From contig NZ_CP170547.1 in NCBI RefSeq assembly GCF_042695135.1, positions 2,294,001 to 2,358,000 of the forward strand: a stretch of DNA of 64,000 nucleotides, written 5' to 3'. A program made the translations under genes and the position numbers. Positions 1-7,472 of the stretch are shown here, in pieces. Each line of letters begins with the position of its first letter. Position 1 is the first letter of the stretch. Source of the DNA: Epilithonimonas sp042695135 (GTDB lineage Bacteria > Bacteroidota > Bacteroidia > Flavobacteriales > Weeksellaceae). The notes beneath the pieces are model-generated. The model was not told the origin of the DNA, made no database searches, and saw nothing but the letters and a program-made list of their open reading frames with translations.

Positions 1-222
1 TTGGTGATAAAGAATAATTAATGGACTGCGTTTTCCATTACTTGAGTAATAGTCTGCATAGACTTTCAATCCATCTGAGGTAAGGAAATTTACAGTTTTG
101 TATGTGTGGTGTTTGATGTTAAGAATTTCCGAAGGGTTATTGTTTGAAACGGACGCAGAAGTTGAACAATTGCACAAACAATCCAGAAGAATGATCCAAA
201 GTATGAAATTGAAATTTTTCAT
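1..222 (-). CDS. alpha/beta hydrolase lipoprotein, N-terminal part (cut by window edge)
   Basis: Seen by reading the minus strand: an open frame starts with ATG at 222 and runs in frame out of the window after 74 codons. It begins with a hydrophobic leader (MKNFNFILWIILLDCLCNCS) with Cys residues that fit a lipoprotein signal, followed by a region ending in PLIILYHQ. That last strand resembles the first core strand of dienelactone-hydrolase-like alpha/beta hydrolases, where the oxyanion loop follows. The catalytic residues lie outside the window, so the family call is inference from a short N-terminus. A -7 promoter element lies upstream at 277-284. The overlapping plus-strand frame has no support. 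Confidence 0.7.
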   Translation of the reverse strand, partial: MKNFNFILWIILLDCLCNCSTSASVSNNNPSEILNIKHHTYKTVNFLTSDGLKVYADYYSSNGKRSPLIILYHQ

Positions 223-276
223 AACCGCCTGTTTAAGCTGTTTTTTGATTAAGTTTATATATTATATTATCTCATT

Positions 277-284
277 CAAATATA
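277..284 (-). promoter_or_regulatory. Bacteroidota -7 promoter element for the alpha/beta hydrolase gene
   Basis: Minus-strand TATATTTG matches TAnnTTTG exactly, about 55 nt before the ATG at 222. No convincing -33 TTTG was seen. Confidence 0.45.
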
Positions 285-357
285 ATTGATTATTTTTTAA
301 AAAATTGTATTATAAAGTTAATTAAAATGATTATTCCGAAAATAAATTCCGTCTTTC

Positions 358-1185
358 TTAAATTATTTTCTCTCCACAAATTTTGCAGAATCTTGCATTC
401 TCGTCATTATCTTCATTGCCGCATCTGTTACACTGAAAATTATTTTTCTTTTGTTTACGGAACTCTGAAGTGACAATGCCTGTTGGAACCGCAATAATGC
501 TGTATCCGCAAAGCATTACAATGATGGATAATATTTTTCCAACTGGTGTCGCGGGAGAGATATCGCCGTAACCGACTGTTGTGATTGTTACAACCGCCCA
601 ATAGATACTTTGTGGAATACTGCTGAACCCATTCTTTCCATCCTCAATAATGTACATTAATGAGCCTATTATGATGATAAAAATAATCATGAAAAGAAGG
701 AAAATATAGATCTTTCGTGAGCTTTGCTTTAGTGCCGAAACTATAAATCTGCCATCGTGCATGTAATCCGCCAAATTGAAAATTCTAAAAACTCTAAGAA
801 TTCTCAACATTCTTATAATGGCGACAAAATGCCAAATTGGGAAAAATAAACTGATATAAAAGGGTATTATGGATAAGAAATCTATAATACCCAAAGGACT
901 AAGGATGTATTCTTCCCTGTCTTTTATACAGATAATTCTTAAAATATATTCTGCAGTGAATATCAGGGTTATGAAAAATTCTGCGTAATAAAACTCTTTA
1001 TGATATTCTAATCTGAAGATCGGAATAGTCTCCACCATTAATAGAGCTGTGCTTGTAAGAATTAAAATAAGCAAACAGATATCAAATATTTTTCCTGCTT
1101 TCGTATGTGACAGATAAACAGTTTCATATATTTTTTTTCTCCATCCATCTTCCGGAATAAGGTCAAATTCTGGTTTGATTTTCAT
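358..1185 (-). CDS. voltage-gated-type potassium channel with C-terminal zinc ribbon
   Basis: A six-transmembrane ion channel of 275 residues. Hydrophobic segments S1-S3 lie at about 34-115. S4 at about 121-137 carries Arg every third residue (RMLRILRVFR), as in voltage sensors. The pore helix and selectivity filter TTVGYGD (202-208) identify a K+ channel, and S6 follows at about 216-238. After S6 there is a short zinc ribbon (Cys252, Cys255, Cys267, Cys270) instead of a RCK/TrkA-N domain or cyclic-nucleotide domain. The gene is a single cistron upstream of the hydrolase gene. The role of the ribbon is unknown; tetramer assembly or metal/redox sensing is possible. Confidence 0.88.
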   Translation of the reverse strand: MKIKPEFDLIPEDGWRKKIYETVYLSHTKAGKIFDICLLILILTSTALLMVETIPIFRLEYHKEFYYAEFFITLIFTAEYILRIICIKDREEYILSPLGIIDFLSIIPFYISLFFPIWHFVAIIRMLRILRVFRIFNLADYMHDGRFIVSALKQSSRKIYIFLLFMIIFIIIIGSLMYIIEDGKNGFSSIPQSIYWAVVTITTVGYGDISPATPVGKILSIIVMLCGYSIIAVPTGIVTSEFRKQKKNNFQCNRCGNEDNDENARFCKICGEKII

Positions 1186-1240
1186 TTTATAAAATTAAAT
1201 TGAAGATAATAAAAATTAATATATAAAAATTAAATAAAAA

Positions 1241-1275
1241 TAGACAAAAGTCTTTTTTATTTAGACAAAAGTCTT
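1241..1275 (+). promoter_or_regulatory. twin palindromic operator of the Xre-RES module
   Basis: Two copies of TAGACAAAAGTCTT, at 1241-1254 and 1262-1275, stand exactly 21 bp (two helical turns) apart. Each is an inverted repeat AGAC-AAAA-GTCT. The second abuts the -7 element, so a bound protein would block transcription. Autoregulation by the antitoxin is the likely use (inference). Confidence 0.7.
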
Positions 1276-1282
1276 ATATTTG
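1275..1282 (+). promoter_or_regulatory. -7 promoter element of the toxin-antitoxin operon
   Basis: TATATTTG fits TAnnTTTG exactly and lies 15 nt before the ATG at 1298. It contains the TTG at 1280, which therefore cannot be the translation start. Confidence 0.65.
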
Positions 1283-1297
1283 TGGAAGAAAAAAATA

Positions 1298-1756
1298 ATG
1301 ATGAAAAAATATAAACCAACAGAAAAGGCAAGTACCGTTGCAGAACCTTTAGCAGCTTATGGTTACAATAATTTTGATGATGGCGGTATTTTCAGAATGA
1401 TAGATATCGCAGAAAAAGGGATCTCTTTTGAGCTTTTTGATAAACTCGTAAAAAAATTCCCTTTCAGTTTTCAGGAATGGGCTGGTTTTCTTCACATTTC
1501 CGGGAAGACATTATCCCGTTACCAAAAAGAAGAAAAAACATTTGACACCCTTCAGTCAGAAAAGATATTGCAGATAGAAATGCTCTATAAAAGAGGAAAG
1601 GAGGTTTTTGGGTCAGCAGAGTATTTTTTGATATGGCTGCAGGCAGAAAACTTGGCTTTGGGCAAAACAAAACCGCAAGACCTGATAGGAAGTAACTTTG
1701 GTATTTCTCTTCTAATGGATGAGCTTACCAGATTAGAACACGGTGTTTTAGCTTAG
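1298..1756 (+). CDS. Xre/MbcA/ParS-type antitoxin (DUF2384 family)
   Basis: Antitoxin partner of the RES toxin that starts 5 nt after its stop. The N-terminal two thirds look like the Xre-like helical DNA-binding part (FSFQEWAGFLHISGKTLSRY). The C-terminal 50 residues match the DUF2384 toxin-binding domain: a conserved Trp-Leu, then NLALGKTKPQDLIGSNFGI, ending in LEHGVLA. The ATG at 1298 (or the adjacent ATG at 1301) is preferred to an upstream in-frame TTG at 1280, because that TTG lies inside the -7 element. In this family the antitoxin binds its own promoter; the two palindromes at 1241-1275 suit that. Length about 152 residues is normal for the family. Confidence 0.9.
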   Translation: MMKKYKPTEKASTVAEPLAAYGYNNFDDGGIFRMIDIAEKGISFELFDKLVKKFPFSFQEWAGFLHISGKTLSRYQKEEKTFDTLQSEKILQIEMLYKRGKEVFGSAEYFLIWLQAENLALGKTKPQDLIGSNFGISLLMDELTRLEHGVLA

Positions 1757-1761
1757 GATTA

Positions 1762-2214
1762 ATGACTGTCTACAGACTTTCAAAGGAAATTTACGCCAAT
1801 GATCTTTCCGGAAAAGGAGCAGAAATAGCTGGTGGAAGATGGAATAGCAAAGGAAACGCTGCGTTGTACACAGGTCAGTCTATTGCACTTTGTGTTACAG
1901 AAATTGCCGTTCATATTCCGCTGGGGATTATTCCGAAAGATTTTCGATTAATTCATATTGAGATTCCGGATGTCGAAATTTTTGAACCAAAAAGATTTCC
2001 CAAAGACTGGAATACATTTCCGCATCTTGACAGCACGCAGAAAATCGGAGATAAATTTCTTAAGGAAAACAAATTTCTGGCAATGAAAGTTCCATCAGCA
2101 ACAGTTCAGGGTGAATTTAATTACATTATTAATCCTCGAAATGTCAATTTTAACTTGGTTAAAATCACGAAAGTAGAAAAGTTTACTTTTGATGACAGAT
2201 TGTTTGTCAGATAA
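1762..2214 (+). CDS. RES-domain toxin
   Basis: A 150-residue RES-domain protein. The family is named for conserved Arg, Glu and Ser residues; characterised members resemble ADP-ribosyltransferases and deplete NAD+. The conserved core is visible: GGRWNSKG with Arg26, LYTG with Tyr36, and CVTEIAVH with Glu47. The Arg-Tyr-Glu spacing (10 and 11 residues) is close to that of studied toxins. It lies immediately downstream of the DUF2384 antitoxin, as in type II Xre-RES modules. It looks intact. Toxicity and NAD+ as substrate are inferred from the family. Confidence 0.9.
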   Translation: MTVYRLSKEIYANDLSGKGAEIAGGRWNSKGNAALYTGQSIALCVTEIAVHIPLGIIPKDFRLIHIEIPDVEIFEPKRFPKDWNTFPHLDSTQKIGDKFLKENKFLAMKVPSATVQGEFNYIINPRNVNFNLVKITKVEKFTFDDRLFVR

Positions 2215-2226
2215 AATATTTAAATA

Positions 2227-3324
2227 ATGAAAATCAAAGAATTTATAAAGGAGTTCGAGAAGTTGATCCCGATAAAACAAGCAGAGGATTTTGACAATGT
2301 GGGTTTGTTATGCGGAAATCAGGAAAGAGAAATCTCCGGAATATTGATTGCCCACGATGCTCTGGAATCGGTTATTGATGAGGCTATTGAAAAGAATTTC
2401 AATCTCATTGTTTGTTTTCATCCGATTATTTTCTCTGGTTTAAAATCAATCACAGGGAAGACTTATGTTGAAAAAGCAGTTCTGAAAGCTTTAGAAAATA
2501 AAATTGCAATCTATGCGATTCACACAGCTTTTGATAATGATTATTTTGGAGTTAACTATAAAATTTGTGAAGTTCTTGAGCTGAAGAATCAGAAAATATT
2601 GATGCCGAAACAGAATCAGTTAAAAAAATTGGAAGTGTATGTTCCGGTTGATTCGGCTGAGAATTTGAAAAATACTCTATTCCAAGCTGGAGCGGGAAAT
2701 ATCGGTTTCTATGATGAGTGCAGTTTTAGCATCAATGGAAATGGAACATTCCGCCCGTTGGAAGGTTCAAATCCGAAAGTTGGAAATCAAAACGAAAGAG
2801 AAAATGCTGATGAAGTTTTAGTTTCTGTCATTTTTGAAGATTTCAAGAAAAACCAAATCCTTTCTGCGATGAGACAAAATCATCCTTATGAGGAAGTTGC
2901 TTATCAATTAATTTCACTGGATAATGAAAACCAATATACTGGTTTGGGAAGATTCGGAGATTTGGAAACAGAAATGAATGAGGAAAATTTTCTAAATTTT
3001 GTAAAGGAAAAATTTAATCTTAAAGTCATAAGACACAGTTCTTTAATCAATAAAAAAATAAAAAGAGTAGGCGTTTTGGGCGGAAGTGGAGCAAGCGGAA
3101 TAAAATCTGCACTAGCCTCAAAGTGTGATGTTTACCTCACAGGTGATGTCAAATATCACGATTTTTTTCTGGCGGAAGATAAAATGCTGATCTGTGATAT
3201 CGGACATTTTGAATCGGAACAATTTGTAACTCAACAATTATTTGAAATTTTGTCCGAAAAATTCACTATATTTGCCATCGCAAAAACGACAAAGAAAACA
3301 AATCCTGTTAATTATTTTATATAG
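2227..3324 (+). CDS. Nif3-like dinuclear metal centre protein (GTP cyclohydrolase 1 type 2 homologue)
   Basis: A 365-residue Nif3/YqfO family protein. The N-terminal Nif3 half contains DFDNVGLLCG and CFHPIIFSG. An inserted domain at about 135-235 is the PII/CutA-like ferredoxin-fold insert of longer family members (NHPYEEVAYQL is its typical end). The C-terminal half has VGVLGGSGAS, CDVYLTGDVKYHD and DIGHFESE, which supply His and Glu ligands of the two-metal site. The biochemical role of the family is not settled. The gene starts 12 nt after the RES gene and is followed after 2 nt by the coiled-coil protein; the Nif3/zinc-ribbon pairing is common in Bacteroidota. Confidence 0.9.
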   Translation: MKIKEFIKEFEKLIPIKQAEDFDNVGLLCGNQEREISGILIAHDALESVIDEAIEKNFNLIVCFHPIIFSGLKSITGKTYVEKAVLKALENKIAIYAIHTAFDNDYFGVNYKICEVLELKNQKILMPKQNQLKKLEVYVPVDSAENLKNTLFQAGAGNIGFYDECSFSINGNGTFRPLEGSNPKVGNQNERENADEVLVSVIFEDFKKNQILSAMRQNHPYEEVAYQLISLDNENQYTGLGRFGDLETEMNEENFLNFVKEKFNLKVIRHSSLINKKIKRVGVLGGSGASGIKSALASKCDVYLTGDVKYHDFFLAEDKMLICDIGHFESEQFVTQQLFEILSEKFTIFAIAKTTKKTNPVNYFI

Positions 3325-3326
3325 AT

Positions 3327-4112
3327 ATGGCTGATAAAAAAGTAAACGAAATTTCTGTTGAAGAAAAACTAAGAGCACTTTACGATTTGCAGATCATTGA
3401 TTCCCGTTTGGATGAGATCCGCAACACAAGAGGCGAATTGCCAATTGAAGTAGAAGATCTTGAAATAGAAATTGAAGGTCTTGAAAAAAGAGCCCAAAAA
3501 TTCGAATCCGAAATTGCTGAGCAAAATGCAGAAATCAATGAGAAAAAAGATTTGATGAAAAGCGCTCAAGGACTTATTGATAAATATAAAACGCAGCAAG
3601 ATAACGTTAGAAATAACAAAGAATTCGAAGCTTTAGCAAAAGAGGTTGAGTATCAGGAATTAGAAATTCAATTGGCTGAAAAAAGAATCAAAGAATTCGG
3701 TGGTAAAATAGATCATAAAAAAGAAACCTTGGCTGATCTTAATGCTAAAATTGACGAACTTAAAAATCACTTGGTTCATAAGAAAAATGAGTTGGAAAAC
3801 CTGGTTTCTGAAACTCAGAAAGAAGAAGATTATCTTTTAGAAAAATCTAAAGAATTTGCTGAGAAGATTGATACAAGATTGTTGGTTTCTTACCAAAGAA
3901 TCCGTCAGGGATCTTCTACTGGTCTTGCCGTTGTAGGATTAGAAAGAGGAGCACCAAAAGGATCTTTCTTCACTATTCCGCCACAGAAACAGATGGAAAT
4001 TGCTCAGAGAAAGAAAATTATTATTGATGAGCACTCTGGTAAAATCCTGGTAGATGACGAATTGGTAAATGAAGAATCTGCAAAGATGGAAAGCATTATC
4101 AAATTCAACTAA
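3327..4112 (+). CDS. coiled-coil 'zinc ribbon' family protein lacking all cysteines
   Basis: A 261-residue protein of the DUF164/C4-type zinc-ribbon family that accompanies nif3. Residues about 15-190 form a long antiparallel coiled coil, rich in Glu, Lys and Leu. The C-terminal part from about 199 keeps the family frame (AVVGLERG, FFTIPPQKQMEIAQRKKIII, GKILVDDEL). The two CxxC-type knuckles expected around 209-213 and 234-238 read APKGS and DEHSG. No Cys occurs anywhere in the protein, so it cannot bind zinc in the usual way. It is translated 2 nt after nif3 and followed by a strong terminator. Function is unknown; a role with Nif3 or nucleic acids is possible. Confidence 0.85.
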   Translation: MADKKVNEISVEEKLRALYDLQIIDSRLDEIRNTRGELPIEVEDLEIEIEGLEKRAQKFESEIAEQNAEINEKKDLMKSAQGLIDKYKTQQDNVRNNKEFEALAKEVEYQELEIQLAEKRIKEFGGKIDHKKETLADLNAKIDELKNHLVHKKNELENLVSETQKEEDYLLEKSKEFAEKIDTRLLVSYQRIRQGSSTGLAVVGLERGAPKGSFFTIPPQKQMEIAQRKKIIIDEHSGKILVDDELVNEESAKMESIIKFN

Positions 4113-4134
4113 TCGAAATTGATCATAATATAAA

Positions 4135-4161
4135 AGAGATCCCGAAAAATTCGGGATCTCT
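4135..4161 (+). terminator. intrinsic terminator after nif3 operon
   Basis: Perfect 12-bp inverted repeat AGAGATCCCGAA / TTCGGGATCTCT with a 3-nt loop, 22 nt after the stop at 4112 and followed by a short T-rich stretch. It may also serve the convergent gene at 4196-4714. Confidence 0.8.
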
Positions 4162-4195
4162 TCGTTTTGAGAAAATAATATATAAAAGTGTTATT

Positions 4196-4714
4196 TTAAT
4201 TACTTGGATTTCTCGAGTATGAATATACGTGCCTGTTTATCCACTGATTATCTCCAACAAATTGCACGTCCTTTCTTTTTTTGAAAATGTCTTTACCAAA
4301 AGTGTAGGTATGTCTTATGGTTGCAGGCTTGTTATCATTACCATCTTTTCCTGTTTCTTCGGTTATAATCTCAATATCGCCATTCGCAAGTTTCCGTCTT
4401 GATTTTACCTGTTCTTTATCAATGTATTTCCCATCCGATGAGATACTTACGGTATCTGTAGAGTTTGCATTTCTTTCATTTGGATAAATGTTTGAAAATG
4501 AAAATTTGTTTGTTTCATCAATTCTTTTCACTTCTAAGTCCGATGGCATCGTATAAGGCTTACCTGATGAGTAATCCAGATAGGTCAAAGAACCTTTCCA
4601 GTTTCCGGAAATTTTCTGAAAGTCACTTAATAAATTCTTGAACTTATTTTGAGCATTACAAACAGTTGCTGCTATTATCAAACCGAATGTCAGATAAATT
4701 TTAAGTAGTTTCAT
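4196..4714 (-). CDS. secreted protein of unknown function (lipocalin-like?)
   Basis: A 172-residue protein with a clear signal peptide (KIYLTFGLIIAATVCNAQ, cleavage after about residue 22). The mature part begins with a stretch around ISGNWKGSLTYLDY, which resembles the start of small lipocalin-like beta-barrel proteins, and is rich in alternating beta-strand patterns to its end. No catalytic motif was recognised. It lies 48 nt downstream of the GIN-domain lipoprotein gene on the same strand and may be cotranscribed with it. The lipocalin link is only a pattern resemblance. Confidence 0.7.
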   Translation of the reverse strand: MKLLKIYLTFGLIIAATVCNAQNKFKNLLSDFQKISGNWKGSLTYLDYSSGKPYTMPSDLEVKRIDETNKFSFSNIYPNERNANSTDTVSISSDGKYIDKEQVKSRRKLANGDIEIITEETGKDGNDNKPATIRHTYTFGKDIFKKRKDVQFVGDNQWINRHVYSYSRNPSN

Positions 4715-4762
4715 TTTTTTAATTGTTTTGATTCTCGATCCTGATAAAAAAATTATTTGTGA

Positions 4763-5587
4763 TTACTGGATCGATACAGATCCGGAACTGCTTTCGTTTT
4801 TGGTCACTTCATTCAGACTTCCTCTTTTTATAACGCGGATATCTCCACTGGAAGAAGCACTTGCAGTTACACTTTTACTAACACCAATCGTAATATCTGC
4901 CGAAGAAGAGGTTGCAAGAACAGCACTTTCTGCAGTGAAATTTTCTGCATCTACATCGCCCGAAGAAGACGCCTGAATATTCACACTTTGAGATTTCCCT
5001 TTGATATCAATCCCGCCGGAGGAAGAACTCTGCATATTCAGGCTGTCCGCAAGAACCTCACCTTCATAATTTCCGCTACTTGAAGCTTGTATGTTAATAT
5101 TTCCGCCGTTGATATTACCTTTTATAGTTCCGGAGCTGGAGACTTTCACATCAAGATCAGAAAAGCTGAAGTTGTCTTTCAGGTAAATATTTCCGCTGGA
5201 ATTCGCTGCCAGGTGATCAAAATCTTTAGCATAAACTTTAACTTTGATTCGGTCAGTAGAAATACTTTTCAAACCTTCAGATTGTATTTTCACCTGTACT
5301 TTTCCACCGTTTTGTTTTACGACCACATATTTCATAAGATCAGAAGGTGCATACACAACGATTCTTTCTTTGTCGGATTTGAAAACTTCTGCGTTCAGAG
5401 AAGTGGAGATTTCCAACTCATCAAAGTTGATGTCATAAGATTTTTCAATCACTTCGCCTTTCCCTGAATCAGAAATCAGGTGAGAGAACATCACATCTGT
5501 ACCGTTCGAGTTTTCGCCTTTGGATTGTACACAAGAAAAATTTCCGACAGATGCCAAAAGAACGAGAGATAAAAGTTTTATTTTCAT
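4763..5587 (-). CDS. GIN-domain (DUF2807) lipoprotein with SSSG rungs
   Basis: A 274-residue predicted lipoprotein (lipobox near SVGNFSC at about residue 19). The mature part is a DUF2807/GIN domain, a right-handed beta-helix of the kind called 'putative auto-transporter adhesin head'. The sequence shows eight (N/S)SSG-type turns (SSSGTIKG, SSSGNYEG, SSSGGIDI, SSSGDVDA, SSSADITI, SSSGDIRV and others) about 20 residues apart, one per helix rung. The family sits at the outer membrane of Bacteroidota; the ligand is unknown. Long open frames on the opposite strand are products of this repeated codon pattern. A second GIN protein lies at 11125-11826. Confidence 0.88.
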   Translation of the reverse strand: MKIKLLSLVLLASVGNFSCVQSKGENSNGTDVMFSHLISDSGKGEVIEKSYDINFDELEISTSLNAEVFKSDKERIVVYAPSDLMKYVVVKQNGGKVQVKIQSEGLKSISTDRIKVKVYAKDFDHLAANSSGNIYLKDNFSFSDLDVKVSSSGTIKGNINGGNINIQASSSGNYEGEVLADSLNMQSSSSGGIDIKGKSQSVNIQASSSGDVDAENFTAESAVLATSSSADITIGVSKSVTASASSSGDIRVIKRGSLNEVTKNESSSGSVSIQ

Positions 5588-5706
5588 AATAATAGGATTT
5601 ATATAAATGAGACAATTAGAATATACATTTCGTTACATCAAAAATTAATTTTTTTACAATTAATTTAATTTTCTAAATTTACAGCATAAAAAATAAATAT
5701 TAAATT

Positions 5707-6198
5707 ATGAAAAATATACTTTTTGCATTCGTATTGATCGGATTATCAGTCTCTTCATTTGCACAGTCCGGTCCACCGGCGGGCGATGCCAAAGTAGGTG
5801 AATATTACGGTCAGGATGTTTCCTCAAAAGCTGTTAAAAAAGCCATTTCTCCGGACGAACTCAATAAAGAATTAAAATCAAATCCAAAAATTGCAAAAAC
5901 TTCTGTGAAGGGAAAAGTGACCGGCGTTTGTCCTAAAAAAGGCTGCTGGATCAGTCTCGCGACAGATTCAGGAGAAACATTTTTTGTAAAGATGAAAGAT
6001 TATGCATTCTTCGTTCCAACCGCTTTGGAAGGTAAAACTGTCGTGTTGGAAGGCAGCGCAGAAAGCAAAACAACATCTGTAAAAGAGTTGCAGCATTACG
6101 CAGAAGATGCTAAAAAACCGCAGTCAGTAATTGATGCGATTAAGGAACCGAAAACCGAAACCAGATTCTTGGCAAGTGCTATCAAAGTTGTAGAATAA
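5707..6198 (+). CDS. DUF4920 periplasmic protein
   Basis: A 163-residue protein with an N-terminal signal peptide (MKNILFAFVLIGLSVSSFAQ). The conserved DUF4920 core is present: a VKGKVTGVCPKKGCWISL segment with two Cys around a Lys-Lys-Gly turn, then VKMKDYAFFVP and GKTVVLEGSA. The pattern resembles an OB-fold-like small barrel whose Cys pair might bind metal or form a disulfide. The gene stands alone, diverging from the GIN lipoprotein and followed by a terminator. The function of the family is not established. Confidence 0.85.
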   Translation: MKNILFAFVLIGLSVSSFAQSGPPAGDAKVGEYYGQDVSSKAVKKAISPDELNKELKSNPKIAKTSVKGKVTGVCPKKGCWISLATDSGETFFVKMKDYAFFVPTALEGKTVVLEGSAESKTTSVKELQHYAEDAKKPQSVIDAIKEPKTETRFLASAIKVVE

Positions 6199-6219
6199 TT
6201 ATTTCAACATATAATTTGT

Positions 6220-6247
6220 AAGCTTCAGATTTTTCTGAGGCTTTTTT
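6220..6247 (+). terminator. intrinsic terminator after DUF4920 gene
   Basis: Stem AAGCTTCAGA / TCTGAGGCTT (one G-T pair) with a TTTT loop, followed directly by a T run. Confidence 0.75.
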
Positions 6248-6249
6248 AT

Positions 6250-6410
6250 TTGGGCGTATCCCTTTGTTTTGCTTATCATCCTAAGACTCTCGAAGGACTC
6301 TTTTAGTCAAGCAAAACAAGCGGGCCGGGCTATTCGCTACTATCTTTTTCCGCCAACGCTTTTCCCGAGGCAAAAAAAGGATAACCGCTATTATCCCTTA
6401 CGCGCTGACG
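6250..6410 (+). repeat. dispersed intergenic repeat, copy D (with nested hairpin)
   Basis: GC-richer block in the 343-nt gap before menB. It opens with GGGCGTATCCC and ends with ATTATCCCTTACGCGC; the ends pair as GCGTA/TACGC. Its core CTATCTTTTTCCGCC...GGCAAAAAAAGGATA has the same CTTTTT-hairpin-AAAAAGGAT frame as the copies at 9997, 24519, 51182 and 60163. A second hairpin (TTTGTTTTGCTT / AAGCAAAACAAG, about 6263-6321) is nested in its left half. The small open frame across it is not a gene. Confidence 0.65.
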
Positions 6411-6489
6411 CAAGATTCACGCTCTCTCATAATTACAAACAAGTTATTAGGTTGACATTTCGGTAACTGCGAAACAGCATCAAAATTCC

Positions 6490-6520
6490 TTTGAAAGCCC
6501 ATCAATTCTGCTTATATTTA
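6490..6520 (+). promoter_or_regulatory. menB promoter
   Basis: TTTG at 6490-6493, a 19-nt spacer and TATATTTA at 6513-6520 (TAnnTTTG with the last base A), 21 nt before the ATG at 6542. Confidence 0.5.
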
Positions 6521-6541
6521 CACACAAAATTTTTCAGAAAA

Positions 6542-7378
6542 ATGGCAGATTGGAAAACCGTCAAAGAATATCAGGATATTACTTATAAAAAATCCAACGG
6601 CGTTGCAAGAATCGCGATCAACAGACCCGAAGTCCGCAATGCATTTCGCCCCAAAACAACCTCAGAATTATATGATGCTTTTTACGACGCTTACGAAGAT
6701 TCTTCCATCGGCGTTGTATTATTGACAGGCGAAGGTCCAAGCCCAAAAGACGGCGGTCACGCATTCTGCAGCGGTGGCGATCAGAAAGCGCGTGGACATC
6801 AGGGTTATGTTGGAGAAGATGGAAGACACCGCCTTAATATTCTGGAAGTTCAGCGTTTGATTCGTTTTATGCCAAAAGCAGTGATCGCTGTTGTAAACGG
6901 CTGGGCTGTTGGCGGCGGACATTCGCTTCACGTAGTTTGTGATTTGACTTTAGCAAGTCAAGAACACGCTATTTTCAAACAAACCGATGCAGACGTAACA
7001 AGCTTTGATGGTGGTTATGGTTCTGCTTATTTGGCAAAAATGGTAGGCCAGAAAAAAGCAAGAGAGATTTTCTTTTTAGGAAGAAATTACTCCGCAAAAG
7101 AAGCTGAAGAAATGGGAATGGTAAACGCCGTAATTCCTCACGCAGAACTAGAAGATACCGCTTACGAATGGGCGCAGGAAATCCTTGCAAAATCTCCAAC
7201 ATCCATCAGAATGCTGAAGTTTGCTATGAATCTTACAGACGACGGAATGGTTGGCCAGCAGATTTTTGCAGGAGAAGCAACACGTTTGGCTTATATGACA
7301 GAAGAAGCAAAAGAGGGAAGAAACGCATTCTTAGAAAAGCGTAAACCTAACTTTGGAGACGATCAGTGGATATCTTAA
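6542..7378 (+). CDS. menB: 1,4-dihydroxy-2-naphthoyl-CoA synthase
   Basis: MenB closes the second ring in menaquinone synthesis, turning o-succinylbenzoyl-CoA into 1,4-dihydroxy-2-naphthoyl-CoA in the cytosol. The protein is 278 residues, a crotonase-fold enzyme. It shows the MenB-type start (WKTVKEYQDITYKK), INRPEVRNAFRPKT, the oxyanion-hole region with HAFCSGGDQ, and the AVGGGHSLHVVCDLTLAS and TDADVTSFDGGYGS segments typical of MenB. The ATG at 6542 is chosen over an in-frame upstream ATG at 6491, since the upstream extension overlaps the promoter and is not family-like. menA follows after 94 nt on the same strand. Confidence 0.97.
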   Translation: MADWKTVKEYQDITYKKSNGVARIAINRPEVRNAFRPKTTSELYDAFYDAYEDSSIGVVLLTGEGPSPKDGGHAFCSGGDQKARGHQGYVGEDGRHRLNILEVQRLIRFMPKAVIAVVNGWAVGGGHSLHVVCDLTLASQEHAIFKQTDADVTSFDGGYGSAYLAKMVGQKKAREIFFLGRNYSAKEAEEMGMVNAVIPHAELEDTAYEWAQEILAKSPTSIRMLKFAMNLTDDGMVGQQIFAGEATRLAYMTEEAKEGRNAFLEKRKPNFGDDQWIS

Positions 7379-7472
7379 TACTGTAAAATGTCACAAGTAC
7401 AAATTAAAAGATTAATCTTATTTAAAAAAATTACATTGTACATCATACATTTTACTTTTTACAAAAAAATAA

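Noticed and set aside
98..289. 63-codon plus-strand open frame
   Set aside because: It lies opposite the start of a real minus-strand lipoprotein/hydrolase gene (signal peptide, promoter, family-like strand).
1280..1297. TTG start for the antitoxin
   Set aside because: It lies inside the -7 element TATATTTG; ATG at 1298 or 1301 fits better.
4728..5467. Several open frames opposite the GIN lipoprotein
   Set aside because: They result from the repeated Ser/Gly codons on the other strand and have no start context or family match.
6269..6466. 65-codon open frame before menB
   Set aside because: It lies inside repeat copy D and shows no protein-like pattern.
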